Of a stretch of DNA of 64,000 nt, positions 1 through 9,467 are shown piece after piece. The translations under genes and the position numbers were made by a program. Below the pieces are notes generated by a model, which was not told the origin of the DNA, searched no databases, and worked only from the letters and a program-made list of their open reading frames with translations. How positions within the stretch are numbered: the first letter of the stretch is position 1; the number at the start of each line of letters is the position of its first letter. The stretch is taken from the NCBI GenBank assembly GCA_017622135.1, contig JAGARR010000004.1:1-64000 (forward strand). The letters run 5' to 3'. The stretch is from Spirochaetaceae bacterium. GTDB taxonomy: Bacteria > Spirochaetota > Spirochaetia > Treponematales > Treponemataceae.

Positions 1-2
1 AG

Positions 3-98
3 ACGGCCAGGAATCTTCTTTCTATGGGACTTGAGCCAGAACAGGTAGCCCAAGGCACCGGTCTCTCTCTGGAGGTTATCCTTCAGCTCATAGACTAG
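3..98 (+). pseudogene. C-terminal tail of an Rpn-family protein (cut by window edge)
   Basis: The frame opening at base 3 encodes about 31 residues and stops with TAG at 96-98. It reads TARNLLSMGLEPEQVAQGTG and onward, the characteristic last helices of Rpn (recombination-promoting nuclease / putative transposase) proteins. It matches the tails of the genes ending at 578 and 61785 in spacing and in the ETA(R/K)..L..G.......CT.LPLE pattern. The rest lies outside the window, so whether this gene is intact cannot be judged. Confidence 0.5.
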
Positions 99-116
99 AC
101 ACTGCATCCAAGTCCC

Positions 117-578
117 GTGGTGCACAGTTGCCACGACTTGGAGCAGTACGTGCAGTTCCTGGAACTCATGGAGGATGCCAAGGCAGCGGGCCACAAGCAC
201 CCGCTCAAGTGGGCCATCCAGGAGGCTGTGCGCCGCAACATACTGCGTGACTACCTTGAACGGAAGGGAGATGAGGTTTTGAGCATTTTGATGACTGAGT
301 ACGACTACGCCACTGACATGGCGGTACTGAAGGAGGAGGCCTACGAGGATGGGCTTTTCGTGAGTCGTGAGGAGGGCATCTCCATCGGGCTGGAACGTGG
401 GCGTGAAGAAGGTATTTCCGTTGGCATTGAGCGTGGTGCCTACGAAACCAGGCTGGAGACGGCACGGGCCATGCTTGCCATTGGTATGACCAACGAGCAA
501 GTCCAGGTCTGTACTGGTCTGCCTCTGGAGAGGGTTCTTCTGCTCCAGCAAGAACAAGGGCTCCGCTCGGAGCCTTAG
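117..578 (+). pseudogene. Rpn-family fragment lacking the nuclease domain
   Basis: 153 residues matching the C-terminal half of Rpn-family proteins. It starts in the VHSCHDLEQYVQFL region that normally follows the PD-(D/E)XK nuclease domain, then EYDYATDMAVLKEEAYEDG, a glycine/glutamate-rich helix with SREEGISIG-type repeats, and the conserved tail ETARAMLAIGMTNEQVQVCTGLPLE. The whole catalytic N-terminal domain is absent. In the same frame an in-frame stop at 96-98 closes another Rpn tail, so the two are fused remnants. The GTG at 117 has no visible ribosome-binding site. Its stop overlaps the hemW stop on the other strand. It could be a translated short tail protein, but a decayed gene is the simpler reading. 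Confidence 0.6.
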
Positions 579-1861
579 CACTCCAACAGCCGCTCCAGAA
601 TCAGGTTCAGGAACAGCAGGCCCTCTCCGGTCATGGTGTAGCCTGCCACCGCCCCGCCCTGCCGCCGCTCCTGCATCCAGCCACGCCGGCAAAAGTCCTT
701 GAAGGAGGCCGCCCTCCTCCCGTCTGCCTCCTGCCCGCCTGTTGCCGCCGCCGCCAGCTCCCGGCCGAACCGCCGCCGGTACTCGCCGCAGTCCACCCCC
801 TCCTTCATCCGCAGGGCCAGCATCAGGTGCTCGAATGCCAGGGTGTCCCGGTCAAGCTCCTCCCGCTGGGCGGGCATGGCTTCCAGCAGGGTGTGGCCAG
901 AAAAAGCTTCTCCACCAGAATCAGTTCCGCTACCAGAAAAAACGCCCTGTCCGCCGCCAGCGGCGCTCCAGAAGCCGACGTACTCGTCAATGTTGGTGGT
1001 GTTGGTGTAGCGCAGGCCCCCCAGAAGCTCCCCAGAAGCCCCCCAGCGGTACAGGGTTCCCGCAGCCCCCGCCCCCGCCCCCAGGTAGGACTGCTGCCTC
1101 CAGTAGGCGCAGTTGTGGCGGCTCTCCTGCCCGGCGGGGGCAAAGTTTGACACCTCGTACTGGAGGTAGCCCGCCGCCTCCAGCAGGTCCCGCCCGGCAA
1201 TCCACTGGCTGTCAGCCACCTCCGGGAACCAGTCCAGCTGACCGGACTCAATCTGGCGGTGCAGCCGGGTCCCCTCCTCCACCGTCAGGGAGTACAGCGA
1301 GACATGGCGGGGCCTGTAGGCCAGCACCTCCTCCAGCCCTGCAAGAAACTCCTGGTCCCCCTGCTCCGGAAGCCCCGCTATGAAGTCGGTGCAGAAGGCC
1401 ATGCCGCTTTCCGCCAGCAGCCCCAGCGCCCGCCGGGCCTTGCCTGCGGTGCAGCGCCGTCCCACGCAGCCCAAGACCCCGTCGTCAAGGCTCTGGATGC
1501 CCAGGGAGATGCGGTCAATCCCGCACCCCCTGGCCGCCGCAAGCAGCTCCTTGGTCAGGCTCTCCGGGTTGGCCTCCAGCGTCACCTCGGCGTCTGGCTC
1601 CAGGTGGGGACGAACCTGCTCCATAATGCGGGAAAGCTGGGCGCAGGAAAGGAGGCTGGGGGTGCCGCCCCCAAAGTACACCGTCTCCAGCCGTCCCAGA
1701 AGCCCCTCCCTGCGGAAGGAGCCCAGCTGGCCCACCAGTGCATCCACATACTGGTCAGGCACGCCCGCTGACGGCAGGGAAAAGAAGTCGCAATAGGAGC
1801 ACTTGGAGCCGCAGTAGGGAATGTGGATGTAGAGAGAAGGAATGGTATCAAAGGATGTCAT
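575..1861 (-). CDS. hemW: HemW-like radical SAM haem chaperone / coproporphyrinogen dehydrogenase family
   Basis: 428 residues. The radical SAM motif C17-x3-C21-x2-C24 lies in YIHIPYCGSKCSYCDFF, followed by the SAM-binding GGGTPS at 64-69, LEANPES, and ISLGIQSLDD, all typical of HemN/HemW. The IPYC context and short N-terminus favour HemW, which binds haem and passes it to haem proteins, over true HemN (which has an extra N-terminal region). A glycine/serine-rich insert near residues 270-310 is unusual. The gene is very GC-rich. It lies 14 bases downstream of the signal peptidase gene on the same strand, probably co-transcribed. Haem handling fits the two iron or haem-type uptake loci elsewhere in the window. 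Confidence 0.85.
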   Translation of the reverse strand: MTSFDTIPSLYIHIPYCGSKCSYCDFFSLPSAGVPDQYVDALVGQLGSFRREGLLGRLETVYFGGGTPSLLSCAQLSRIMEQVRPHLEPDAEVTLEANPESLTKELLAAARGCGIDRISLGIQSLDDGVLGCVGRRCTAGKARRALGLLAESGMAFCTDFIAGLPEQGDQEFLAGLEEVLAYRPRHVSLYSLTVEEGTRLHRQIESGQLDWFPEVADSQWIAGRDLLEAAGYLQYEVSNFAPAGQESRHNCAYWRQQSYLGAGAGAAGTLYRWGASGELLGGLRYTNTTNIDEYVGFWSAAGGGQGVFSGSGTDSGGEAFSGHTLLEAMPAQREELDRDTLAFEHLMLALRMKEGVDCGEYRRRFGRELAAAATGGQEADGRRAASFKDFCRRGWMQERRQGGAVAGYTMTGEGLLFLNLILERLLEC

Positions 1862-1875
1862 GTTCTGAGGGGAAC

Positions 1876-2652
1876 CTAGAGAGAACCGAAGCCTGAGAAG
1901 GGAAAGTACTGGAACAGGGCCTTGCCGCCGATGGCCTTCTTATGGACAGGCCCCCAGATGCGGGAGTCCACACCCTCAATCCTGTTGTCGCACAGCAGGA
2001 AGTATTCCCCCTCCCCCAGCGTCTGCTCCTCCATGTTGCCGGCAGCACCCATCGTCCGGTCCCAGCCTTCCGGCAGGCCGCCAATGTTGATGTCGTAGGA
2101 AATGTCCGCCAGTTCAAACTCCGTCAGGAAGTGCTGGTCTCCAGAAGGCCGCACGTACAGGATAAAATCCTTCATATATATGGTGTCCCCCGGAAGCCCC
2201 ACCACCCGGCGCATCACGTTGCCGGCGGCATAGGCCCTTCCATTCGGCTCAAAGGCCTGCAGCTGCTGGAAGGTGACAAAGGAGACAAAGCGGCTGGCCA
2301 AGGCCTTGAACGCTCCCATCCGCTCCTTCAGCTGGGGCTTGAGAATCACCGTGGTCCCCCGGTCCACCGAGCCAATGGGAGAGGCCAGCACCACACCACC
2401 ACGGTCAGTGCGGGGCAGCATGGAGTCGGACTTCACCACCACGGGAAACAGCAGGAACTTGGAGACAAGGGTGCTCAGCCCAAAGATGAGGAGGAACAAT
2501 CCCACAAAGAAAAGAATGGTATTTCTGAGCTTCTTGCGCTCTTTGTATGAAAATTCGTAAACGGAACGGCCCATGATGGTGAGGATACCATACTTTTTCC
2601 CACAGTGCAAGGTGGGCAGAATCCACAGCCGCCCAGTAAAAAACACGTTCAT
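1876..2652 (-). CDS. lepB: Signal peptidase I homologue (S26) with Arg at the usual Lys position
   Basis: 258 residues from the longest start; a shorter start at 2574 (MGRSVYEFSYKERKK) is equally possible, as neither has a good ribosome-binding site. One transmembrane helix at about 46-70 is followed by the SPase I box with Ser77 in KSDSMLP, then the box MRRVVGLPGDTIYM at 147-160 and the LLCDNR box near 219-224. SPase I removes signal peptides on the outer face of the inner membrane with a Ser/Lys dyad. The residue aligned with E. coli Lys145 appears to be Arg148 (codon CGC), so activity is uncertain. It is divergently transcribed from the lipoprotein cluster beginning at 2761. Confidence 0.8.
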   Translation of the reverse strand: MNVFFTGRLWILPTLHCGKKYGILTIMGRSVYEFSYKERKKLRNTILFFVGLFLLIFGLSTLVSKFLLFPVVVKSDSMLPRTDRGGVVLASPIGSVDRGTTVILKPQLKERMGAFKALASRFVSFVTFQQLQAFEPNGRAYAAGNVMRRVVGLPGDTIYMKDFILYVRPSGDQHFLTEFELADISYDINIGGLPEGWDRTMGAAGNMEEQTLGEGEYFLLCDNRIEGVDSRIWGPVHKKAIGGKALFQYFPFSGFGSL

Positions 2653-2760
2653 CTTCTTTCATTTTTTTTTCATGATAATATACCCGAAAATACATTGAGT
2701 TTAGAGAAAAAAAAATATATTGTGTATGATAAGAGTTTTTTTACAATGAGAGGAGTCCAC

Positions 2761-5700
2761 ATGCGCAGACACAACCTTTCTACACTGTTGAGTGTTGTTT
2801 TTACCCTTGCAATCCTTGCTTTTGGGATTGGATGCAAGAACCATCTCCTGTCCCAGCCCACCTTTGGGGGTAGCCAAAATGGGACGCAGGACAACCAGCA
2901 GACTGCTGGCTCTGCCGTCTCTTTTGGAGCGCCCGCCAACCTCCAGTCCACCCAGGGCGGATCCAGGGAGATAACCCTCACATGGGATCCTGTGAAGGAC
3001 GCAGCCCGCTACAATGTGTACCGCGCCAGCACCCAGTTCGACACCTTCGTGCAGGTGGGAGAAGCCGCAAGCGACAAGGCCTCCTACACCATGAAGGTGC
3101 CAGCTGGAGCCGACTTCTACTACCGGGTCACCGCCGTGAACTACGGGGGCGAGGAATCCCCCTTCAGCAGCATTGTCCGGGGAACCGCCCTGGCAACACC
3201 CCTCATCAGCGGCATAGAGGGCGTGGAGGGCAAGGAGGACAGCGATGTTACCGTGTACTGGTACATGGGCAATGTGGACGCCTACCAGGACCAGGTTCGC
3301 TACAATGTAATTTGTTACGACTCAAAGGGATCCGAGCTTGCCCGTGTCGTGGTGGACGGCAGCCGGAGCGACAAGACCGAGGCCGTCATCCCCAACCTCA
3401 CCCCCAACACCGACTACCAGTACAAGGTGGAGGCATACCTCATTACCGCCCAGGACAAGGTGGAGGCCGGAGACCCCATGGATGCCGCCACAGCCCGCCG
3501 CCTGCGCCCCAACGCCCCGGAGGAGCTGAAGGTTGAGCAGGGACAGTCCAAGGACGGTATCACCCTCACCTTCAAGCTGCCCGAGCTGGTGGACGTTGCC
3601 CTCCCCGGCGGCCTCTACGAGCAGAAGCCCCTCTACTTCAAGATTTACCGCAGGGAATTTGTGGAAGGCTCCACCGACACAGAGAAGGGATGGGAGCTGG
3701 TAAAGGCCGACTTTGGAAAAACTACCGAGGCAAAGGAGGGCGAGCCCCAACTGGTGAAATTTGGAGCGGAGGACGAGGAGTACACCCCTGGTAATCTTGT
3801 CACCTGGACAGACACAGACAAGAACTTGGATCGTGGAGTAAAAGGAGTAAAAGGAGTAAAATACGAGTACAAGGTTCAGTCCTTTGCCTACGTCACCAAC
3901 CGTGACATCAGCTCCGACCTCTCCACCGCCACCAACCATGGCTGGCTCATTGCAGAGGCACTCTTTGAAACAGGTACTTACACAACCTTTAAAGATAATG
4001 CAGAAAATCCAGAACAGGAGGCAACAAAGAATATTGCTGCCTCCCTAGGCTTTATCTTTGAATTTGATACCATGGGTGTAGAGTACAACTATATTCTAAG
4101 GGAAGAATATTGGAGCTTGGAAACCTACAGTGCTGACGGACAGGTTGAAACCGAATCAGTGCAAAAAAAGACAGAGGATCTGCCATTCTCAAATGTGTCT
4201 GATGTAAAGGAATACGTTAGAAACTTTGATCTGTCTCAACCTGATGCAGTCCGCGGCTATTACAAATACAGCCTGTATATTTTGACCCAGACACAGCATG
4301 AGGTTGCCGAGGCAGCGGACTGCCTGACAGTATTGGGCGACATTTTAGTTACAGACAATATTTCATTGCCAGTGATCAAGTCGTTTTCTGCTACCAGTGG
4401 TTATAACAACAAGATAGAACTTTCTTGGGAATATAATGATAAGTATATTTTTGAGATTAAGTACAAGGAAGATAATGATGAGGCCGGTGGTGAAAAGACC
4501 ATAGATCATAACACATTGATTCCCCAAGCAGATACATACAGTACTGGTGATGAAGTAACATACACCGATTTAGTTGATGAGGGAAAACAAAGAACATATA
4601 TCCTGTATGCAAAGGGCACGGACGGTGGACGTACATCATCTTGGCCAATTACAGCACGTTCATCCTCTACCCCTGCTCCTGAATTGGGGGACATTCAGTA
4701 CGGTGAGATTACTGTAAAGTGGCCGGACGTTGTTGCAGACAGTTATACTATTTCTGCACAATATCAAGATGCTGCAGTAGCCAATGCCAACAAGATTGAA
4801 TCTGGAACAATCACAAAGCGTATTCCCACAGCGTTGCAGGAAAATGGGCAGACATACACCTTTGTCAATCCCACTGGATACGACAATGCTGGTGTTTCAG
4901 GTCTTCCGATTGATGTGAAAGTGACCGCAAACATTACACCTGTTAAGACTAAACACACACTGGAAGGCGAGGAGGGTTCAAGCTACCTCATTACTGAAGA
5001 AAAGCTGACTCCCATTACCCTCGAAAAAACCCTTGTCTCACGCACCATGGGGCCTGCTGCCACTACAGTTACTGTTACTCAGGGGGGTCCTGCAAACACC
5101 GATAGTATCGACATCACATGGAACAGGGTTGAAGGTGCAACTGCCTATGCTATCATCAGAAACAGAATGCACATCACAGGCAACAAGCGCTCCAGTTTCC
5201 AGAGTACAGACATGTATATCGTCAAAGAGGTACAGAACACTCCCACAGACGGAGCAGAAACAGGCACAGGCACTCTTTCTGCAACAGTAAGCCTTTTAGG
5301 CGGTACCATTAGTGAACAAGACAAGGTAGAGGTGGCAGTAACTCCAGCTGCAGACGCCACTCCCGCAAAGTTTACCCTGACGGACACTGCGCTGACCACA
5401 CTTCCGGCAGAACCTTCTGGATGGGAGACAAGCCAATCCCAAATCTCTTGGGGTGCGCCCTATGAATATCTGGTGTTGCCACTGATCAATGAGACCGATG
5501 AGCTCCAATATGACTATTCCGGCGGAGCCACAAATGTGACCTTGGCGGAAATCCACCTCAAGCAAGCTAAGTTTGCTGAAGGTGCTACTTCTGGCTACGG
5601 CTGGGACGTAAAGGCCACCAAGGGAACATACGTTGCCCAAGGCTCCACCGAGAATACCGGTGTAAAAGTAACATGGACAAATGCCTGGTTCTCTGGTGAT

Positions 5701-6909
5701 TCCTATAGCCTGTACCGTCGCCCGGAGAATGGAGAATGGGAGTCGGCTGGTGTTTCCGGCACCAGTACTTCTGGAATAGTCGATACAACTGCCACTCCCG
5801 GCGTTGTCTATGAGTACTGTGTGCGTCCTAGCGGAAGCCCCAGCCTGACAGACACCTACTTTGCTTTTGCGGGCAAAATCATGGATGAGGTGTATCCCAC
5901 AGAAAAGGCAAGTGTTGGATTCATCATGCCCAAACCCTCCATCACCTCTGCAAGCCGCAACAAGCAGAAGGACGCTGCAGGAAATTGGGGTGTGCAGATA
6001 GAATGGCCAGCCTCACACGTGGGAAGCCAGGTGAACAGAATGCTCGGCGGTTATGTGGTGGAGGTCTACAACCCCAACAAGTCCAGCCCCACCTGGGAAG
6101 TGGTGAAGAAATATACCTTCGGTGAAGGCGGTTTCAACAGGGCTGACGGCAAGTTCACCCAGGTGGTGGCAGACTATGCAAAGCTGGAGGTGAAGACCCA
6201 GTACCGCCTCTACTTCCGTGTCCGTGCATTCACCGAAAATGGAGATGTCTTGAGCAAGGCCGAAAGCTGGACATATTCCGACGGCTACAATGACACCTAC
6301 GTCAAGTGGGGCGCACGAGCACTCACCCACGAGGAATTCCTGTGGTGTGCCAGCGAGGTGATGCGACGAGGCATCAACAGTGCTGTTGGTTCTTGGACTA
6401 CCCAATCATTAAAATGGTTCGAAAAATCTCCCTCCGATATGACCGGAAAGATTTACTCCACAAGTTCTTCCGGAGTCGGAAGGTGGGGTTTTGTGTTCAA
6501 CGATATAAGTTGCAATTTCATGACCATAAGGGGAAGGCTTGGAGCAGACACACCTGCAAGTTTCCAGCCGCCGAACTGGTATTTCACCAATATGACGGGG
6601 TCGGTCAACGGACAGAAAAAGGAGGATTGGTTCGATGATAATCCGAACTGGTATAATCACAACATCTTTGGATCAAATTATGGTACAAACTATTACATGA
6701 ACCAGAACACCTACAATGAGCTTGTCGAAGGGGATGACCTCACTGTAACTGGCACACCAACCGATGTAGAGTCTGGAATGTACAACGGAAACATCCAGTT
6801 CATCGATGTTGGTACTACCAGTGGTGGCCACATCATAGTAGAGGTCAATGGAGAGACAAGAACCCTTTACGGTGGCTTCAAGAAGTATACCACCCTGCCA
6901 TCCCAATAA
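2761..6909 (+). CDS. Giant fibronectin type III repeat lipoprotein
   Basis: 1382 residues from the ATG at 2761, chosen because AGAGGAG lies just upstream and the protein then begins with a lipoprotein signal peptide ending at Cys25 (AFGIGC). A string of Fn3-like modules follows, with recurring motifs such as ITLTWDPVKDAARYNVYRAS, IELSWEYND, IDITWNRVEGATAYAIIRNR and VKVTWTNAWFSGDSYSLYRR. The C-terminal 180 residues form a distinct domain beginning ALTHEEFLWCASEV, which resembles the end of the next protein. It is probably anchored at the cell surface or in the periplasm; the ligand is unknown. Bases from about 3955 to 5450 are clearly more AT-rich than the rest of the gene, suggesting mosaic origin. 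A 9-base triplicate lies at 3835-3861. Confidence 0.8.
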   Translation: MRRHNLSTLLSVVFTLAILAFGIGCKNHLLSQPTFGGSQNGTQDNQQTAGSAVSFGAPANLQSTQGGSREITLTWDPVKDAARYNVYRASTQFDTFVQVGEAASDKASYTMKVPAGADFYYRVTAVNYGGEESPFSSIVRGTALATPLISGIEGVEGKEDSDVTVYWYMGNVDAYQDQVRYNVICYDSKGSELARVVVDGSRSDKTEAVIPNLTPNTDYQYKVEAYLITAQDKVEAGDPMDAATARRLRPNAPEELKVEQGQSKDGITLTFKLPELVDVALPGGLYEQKPLYFKIYRREFVEGSTDTEKGWELVKADFGKTTEAKEGEPQLVKFGAEDEEYTPGNLVTWTDTDKNLDRGVKGVKGVKYEYKVQSFAYVTNRDISSDLSTATNHGWLIAEALFETGTYTTFKDNAENPEQEATKNIAASLGFIFEFDTMGVEYNYILREEYWSLETYSADGQVETESVQKKTEDLPFSNVSDVKEYVRNFDLSQPDAVRGYYKYSLYILTQTQHEVAEAADCLTVLGDILVTDNISLPVIKSFSATSGYNNKIELSWEYNDKYIFEIKYKEDNDEAGGEKTIDHNTLIPQADTYSTGDEVTYTDLVDEGKQRTYILYAKGTDGGRTSSWPITARSSSTPAPELGDIQYGEITVKWPDVVADSYTISAQYQDAAVANANKIESGTITKRIPTALQENGQTYTFVNPTGYDNAGVSGLPIDVKVTANITPVKTKHTLEGEEGSSYLITEEKLTPITLEKTLVSRTMGPAATTVTVTQGGPANTDSIDITWNRVEGATAYAIIRNRMHITGNKRSSFQSTDMYIVKEVQNTPTDGAETGTGTLSATVSLLGGTISEQDKVEVAVTPAADATPAKFTLTDTALTTLPAEPSGWETSQSQISWGAPYEYLVLPLINETDELQYDYSGGATNVTLAEIHLKQAKFAEGATSGYGWDVKATKGTYVAQGSTENTGVKVTWTNAWFSGDSYSLYRRPENGEWESAGVSGTSTSGIVDTTATPGVVYEYCVRPSGSPSLTDTYFAFAGKIMDEVYPTEKASVGFIMPKPSITSASRNKQKDAAGNWGVQIEWPASHVGSQVNRMLGGYVVEVYNPNKSSPTWEVVKKYTFGEGGFNRADGKFTQVVADYAKLEVKTQYRLYFRVRAFTENGDVLSKAESWTYSDGYNDTYVKWGARALTHEEFLWCASEVMRRGINSAVGSWTTQSLKWFEKSPSDMTGKIYSTSSSGVGRWGFVFNDISCNFMTIRGRLGADTPASFQPPNWYFTNMTGSVNGQKKEDWFDDNPNWYNHNIFGSNYGTNYYMNQNTYNELVEGDDLTVTGTPTDVESGMYNGNIQFIDVGTTSGGHIIVEVNGETRTLYGGFKKYTTLPSQ
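3835..3861 (+). repeat. Three 9-base in-frame tandem repeats (GVK x3)
   Basis: The unit GGAGTAAAA occurs three times end to end and encodes GVKGVKGVK inside the Fn3 lipoprotein. Slippage would change length by three residues without breaking the frame. Confidence 0.9.
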
Positions 6910-6924
6910 AGGAGAATGTGGATT

Positions 6925-9099
6925 ATGATGAAAAGATGCTTTTACCTGTATCTTATTTTTGTCTTCCTCCTCACCGGCTGCGCCGAGATGTTCCAGGGGA
7001 AGGTGGACATGCCCGTGGGAAGCGGTGGCGGCACCCTCTCCGGGATGCTCTCGGAAAAGGTGGCCATCACGGAGCTGGCTGCCCCCGCCCAGCTCAACGT
7101 CTCCAAGGGAGACTCCTCCACCTCCATCGACCTGAACTGGTCTGCGGTGGAGGGTGCGGTCTCCTATCTGGTGCAGCGGGCGGAGGTCCTGCCCAATGCC
7201 CAGGGGGGCTACGACGAGCCTACAGAGGAGCTGTTTGAGGACTTGGAAAAGATGGTCTACGGTACCACCTACCGGGACACCACCGCCACCAAGGTCAATG
7301 CCCGCTACTACTACCGTGTTTCTGCGGAGAACAACCGGGACAAGCTGGAGTCAAGCCCTTTCACAAAGCTTGACTATGGCACCCTCTTTGGTGTTCCAGG
7401 CAACCTGCGGGCAGACTTGGGATTGTACACCGACCGGGTGAACGTCTACTGGGACAAGGTTGAGTATGCCACTGCGTATGAAATTCACCGTGGCACTGAT
7501 GCCAGTGGAGCAGGTTCCGTCAGGCTGGCTACTGTCACCGCAGACAGAACCAAGTACACAAATACCATCTCCACCGATGACCAGGGAAAGGAATTCTACT
7601 ACACCGTCTATGCCGTGAACCGCAATGACCAGCTGTCCACCGCCAGCTCCCCCCAGCTGGGGTTTGCACTGGTGGCAGGTGCGCCCAGCCAGCCCATGAA
7701 CGTCCAGGTAACCAACGGACGGGGAACAACTACCGCAAGCATCACCATCAAGTGGGATCCCGTTACCGCCGCAAGCGATACGGTCACCTACTATGTCTAT
7801 CGTTCCAGCTCCGAGGACTCAGCCCTCCTGTTGGTGGGAGGCGGAAAGGACATCACAGAATATACCGACTCCCGTTCCCTCAAGACCGGAGTGTACTACT
7901 ACTACCAGGTACAGGCAGCGGCTCTGGATGAGGCTGGAACAGAGTTGAAGAGCAAGTTCTCGGACTCTGGCAGGCTCACCTCCGATGGCAAGGAGAACAA
8001 GAAGGCTGCCGAGGGCTTTATCCTCAGTCCTCCCGACGAGGTCTTTGCAGAAAAGGTGTCTGACCAAGAACAGATTACCATCAAATTTTCCCCCGCCATC
8101 GGTAACGAGGCAGAGCGGGCCGCCTATGTCTACAAGGTGTATGGAGACACCTCCCAAACTGGTTCTTTCGCCACGGCGGTTGCCTCACAGAATGCCTCCG
8201 CTCTGAAATTGAATTCCGAGGGGTACTACACCATGGCGGTGGCCTCCCACAGCTACTACAAGGTTGTCACGGAGAATGGCGACACCAAGAGCAAGCCAAG
8301 CTCTGTAGTTGCTCCCACCCCCTTTGCCGCCGTCATCAAGGATGCCTCCAAGGCTGCAAATTTCAGTTTTAGGGAATCTGATGCCAATGGCTCCGGGGTG
8401 TATCCTGTCAAGGTCACTTGGAGCAAGCCTGACAATGACACACCCGCTGGCTACCACGTGTACCGATCCTCCTCCAAAGATACAGGATACCGAAAGATTA
8501 CCAGTGACCCCATCTCGCCGGATGCTGTACTGGAATACCTTGATGCCAACGACACGGCCAAGGCGGGCAAAAAGTACTGGTACAAGGTGCTCTCCGTCAA
8601 CTCCCTGGGCCAGGGCTCCCATTACTCAGACCCTGTGCAGGGATACGGGGCGCTTACCCACGAGCAGTACCTGGTGGAATTCTACAAGACCATCTCCTCC
8701 TCCCTCAAAAAGCTCACCCGCATGCACAAGCCCGGCAACACGGACAAGCTTGGCACGGATGACACGGTCGGCTCCATTTCAGGCACCCTCAACTACAATG
8801 CCAGCATAGCAGGTCTGGGAGCCAGAATTATCATGCGCTACGACAACTACGCCGACTTCTACATAGACGGCAACAAGGACAACGGGCCCTACTTTGTCCT
8901 CACCGGCAACACCAACACCACCGCCGACATGTCCTCCAACGGTTCCATGGACGGCACCGTAGAATGCAAGGGCATGTACCCCGGCAAGGTCTACCACGAC
9001 AAAGTGGCCGTCAAGGGCGGGGCAGCCGGCGGTGGAACCTACGGTGTGGAGCCCCAGGGCTTTGGCAGGGTGGAAGTACCCTACAATAAGGTGAAATAA
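6925..9099 (+). CDS. Fibronectin type III repeat lipoprotein, second of pair
   Basis: 724 residues. The ATG at 6925 is preferred because AAAGGAG at 6908-6914 gives 10-base spacing, whereas the ATG at 6916 would overlap it. The lipobox is LLTGC with Cys19. About six Fn3-like modules follow (IDLNWSAVEGAVSYLVQRAE, VNVYWDKVEYATAYEIHRG, ITIKWDPVTAASDTVTYYVY, VKVTWSKPDNDTPAGYHVYR). A C-terminal domain from about residue 575 begins YGALTHEQYLVEFYKTISSS and ends with a beta-rich section, parallel to the C-terminus of the preceding protein. It begins 15 bases after that gene's stop, so the two are co-transcribed and paralogous. No enzyme motif is visible; an adhesin or surface scaffold is an inference. 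Confidence 0.8.
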   Translation: MMKRCFYLYLIFVFLLTGCAEMFQGKVDMPVGSGGGTLSGMLSEKVAITELAAPAQLNVSKGDSSTSIDLNWSAVEGAVSYLVQRAEVLPNAQGGYDEPTEELFEDLEKMVYGTTYRDTTATKVNARYYYRVSAENNRDKLESSPFTKLDYGTLFGVPGNLRADLGLYTDRVNVYWDKVEYATAYEIHRGTDASGAGSVRLATVTADRTKYTNTISTDDQGKEFYYTVYAVNRNDQLSTASSPQLGFALVAGAPSQPMNVQVTNGRGTTTASITIKWDPVTAASDTVTYYVYRSSSEDSALLLVGGGKDITEYTDSRSLKTGVYYYYQVQAAALDEAGTELKSKFSDSGRLTSDGKENKKAAEGFILSPPDEVFAEKVSDQEQITIKFSPAIGNEAERAAYVYKVYGDTSQTGSFATAVASQNASALKLNSEGYYTMAVASHSYYKVVTENGDTKSKPSSVVAPTPFAAVIKDASKAANFSFRESDANGSGVYPVKVTWSKPDNDTPAGYHVYRSSSKDTGYRKITSDPISPDAVLEYLDANDTAKAGKKYWYKVLSVNSLGQGSHYSDPVQGYGALTHEQYLVEFYKTISSSLKKLTRMHKPGNTDKLGTDDTVGSISGTLNYNASIAGLGARIIMRYDNYADFYIDGNKDNGPYFVLTGNTNTTADMSSNGSMDGTVECKGMYPGKVYHDKVAVKGGAAGGGTYGVEPQGFGRVEVPYNKVK

Positions 9100-9111
9100 G
9101 GAGACAAGACG

Positions 9112-9456
9112 ATGAATATGAGAAAGATTGGACTGATGGTTTTGGCAGGACTCCTGTTGCTGTCCTCATGCAAAATGCAGCCCAACCCACTGACGGGCAC
9201 CTGGGCGGACAATGCGGGATCCACCCTCACCCTCATGGCGGACAACACCTTCCTTGCCAAGATAACCAACATATATGACCAGCCCGTGACCACCGAGGGG
9301 ACGTATTCGGTGCTGCTGAATGCCATCACCTTCACCACTGCCTCCGGCCACCAGCGGGTATCTGAGTGGGACATCAGGGGAAACATCCTCTACCTCAACT
9401 GGACGGACGACACTGGAGTCTCAATGCCCCTGTCACTGTACAAGGTTCGCAACTAA
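9112..9456 (+). CDS. Small lipoprotein, lipocalin-like pattern
   Basis: 114 residues with a signal peptide ending in LLLLSSC (Cys20), preceded by AAGGAG 10 bases upstream of the ATG. After the lipobox comes NPLTGTWADNAGSTLTLMAD, then alternating strands and EGTYSVL, the GxW...F..DGT/GTY layout seen in lipocalin-like small lipoproteins of bacteria. It is the third gene of the Fn3 cluster, 12 bases after the previous stop. Function unknown; binding of a small hydrophobic ligand or a structural role in the same surface assembly are possibilities. Confidence 0.65.
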   Translation: MNMRKIGLMVLAGLLLLSSCKMQPNPLTGTWADNAGSTLTLMADNTFLAKITNIYDQPVTTEGTYSVLLNAITFTTASGHQRVSEWDIRGNILYLNWTDDTGVSMPLSLYKVRN

Positions 9457-9467
9457 AGGAGCTGGAT

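Noticed and set aside
742..1383. Long plus-strand frames opposite hemW
   Set aside because: They are Pro/Arg-rich shadows of a GC-rich gene, with no ribosome-binding site or domain.
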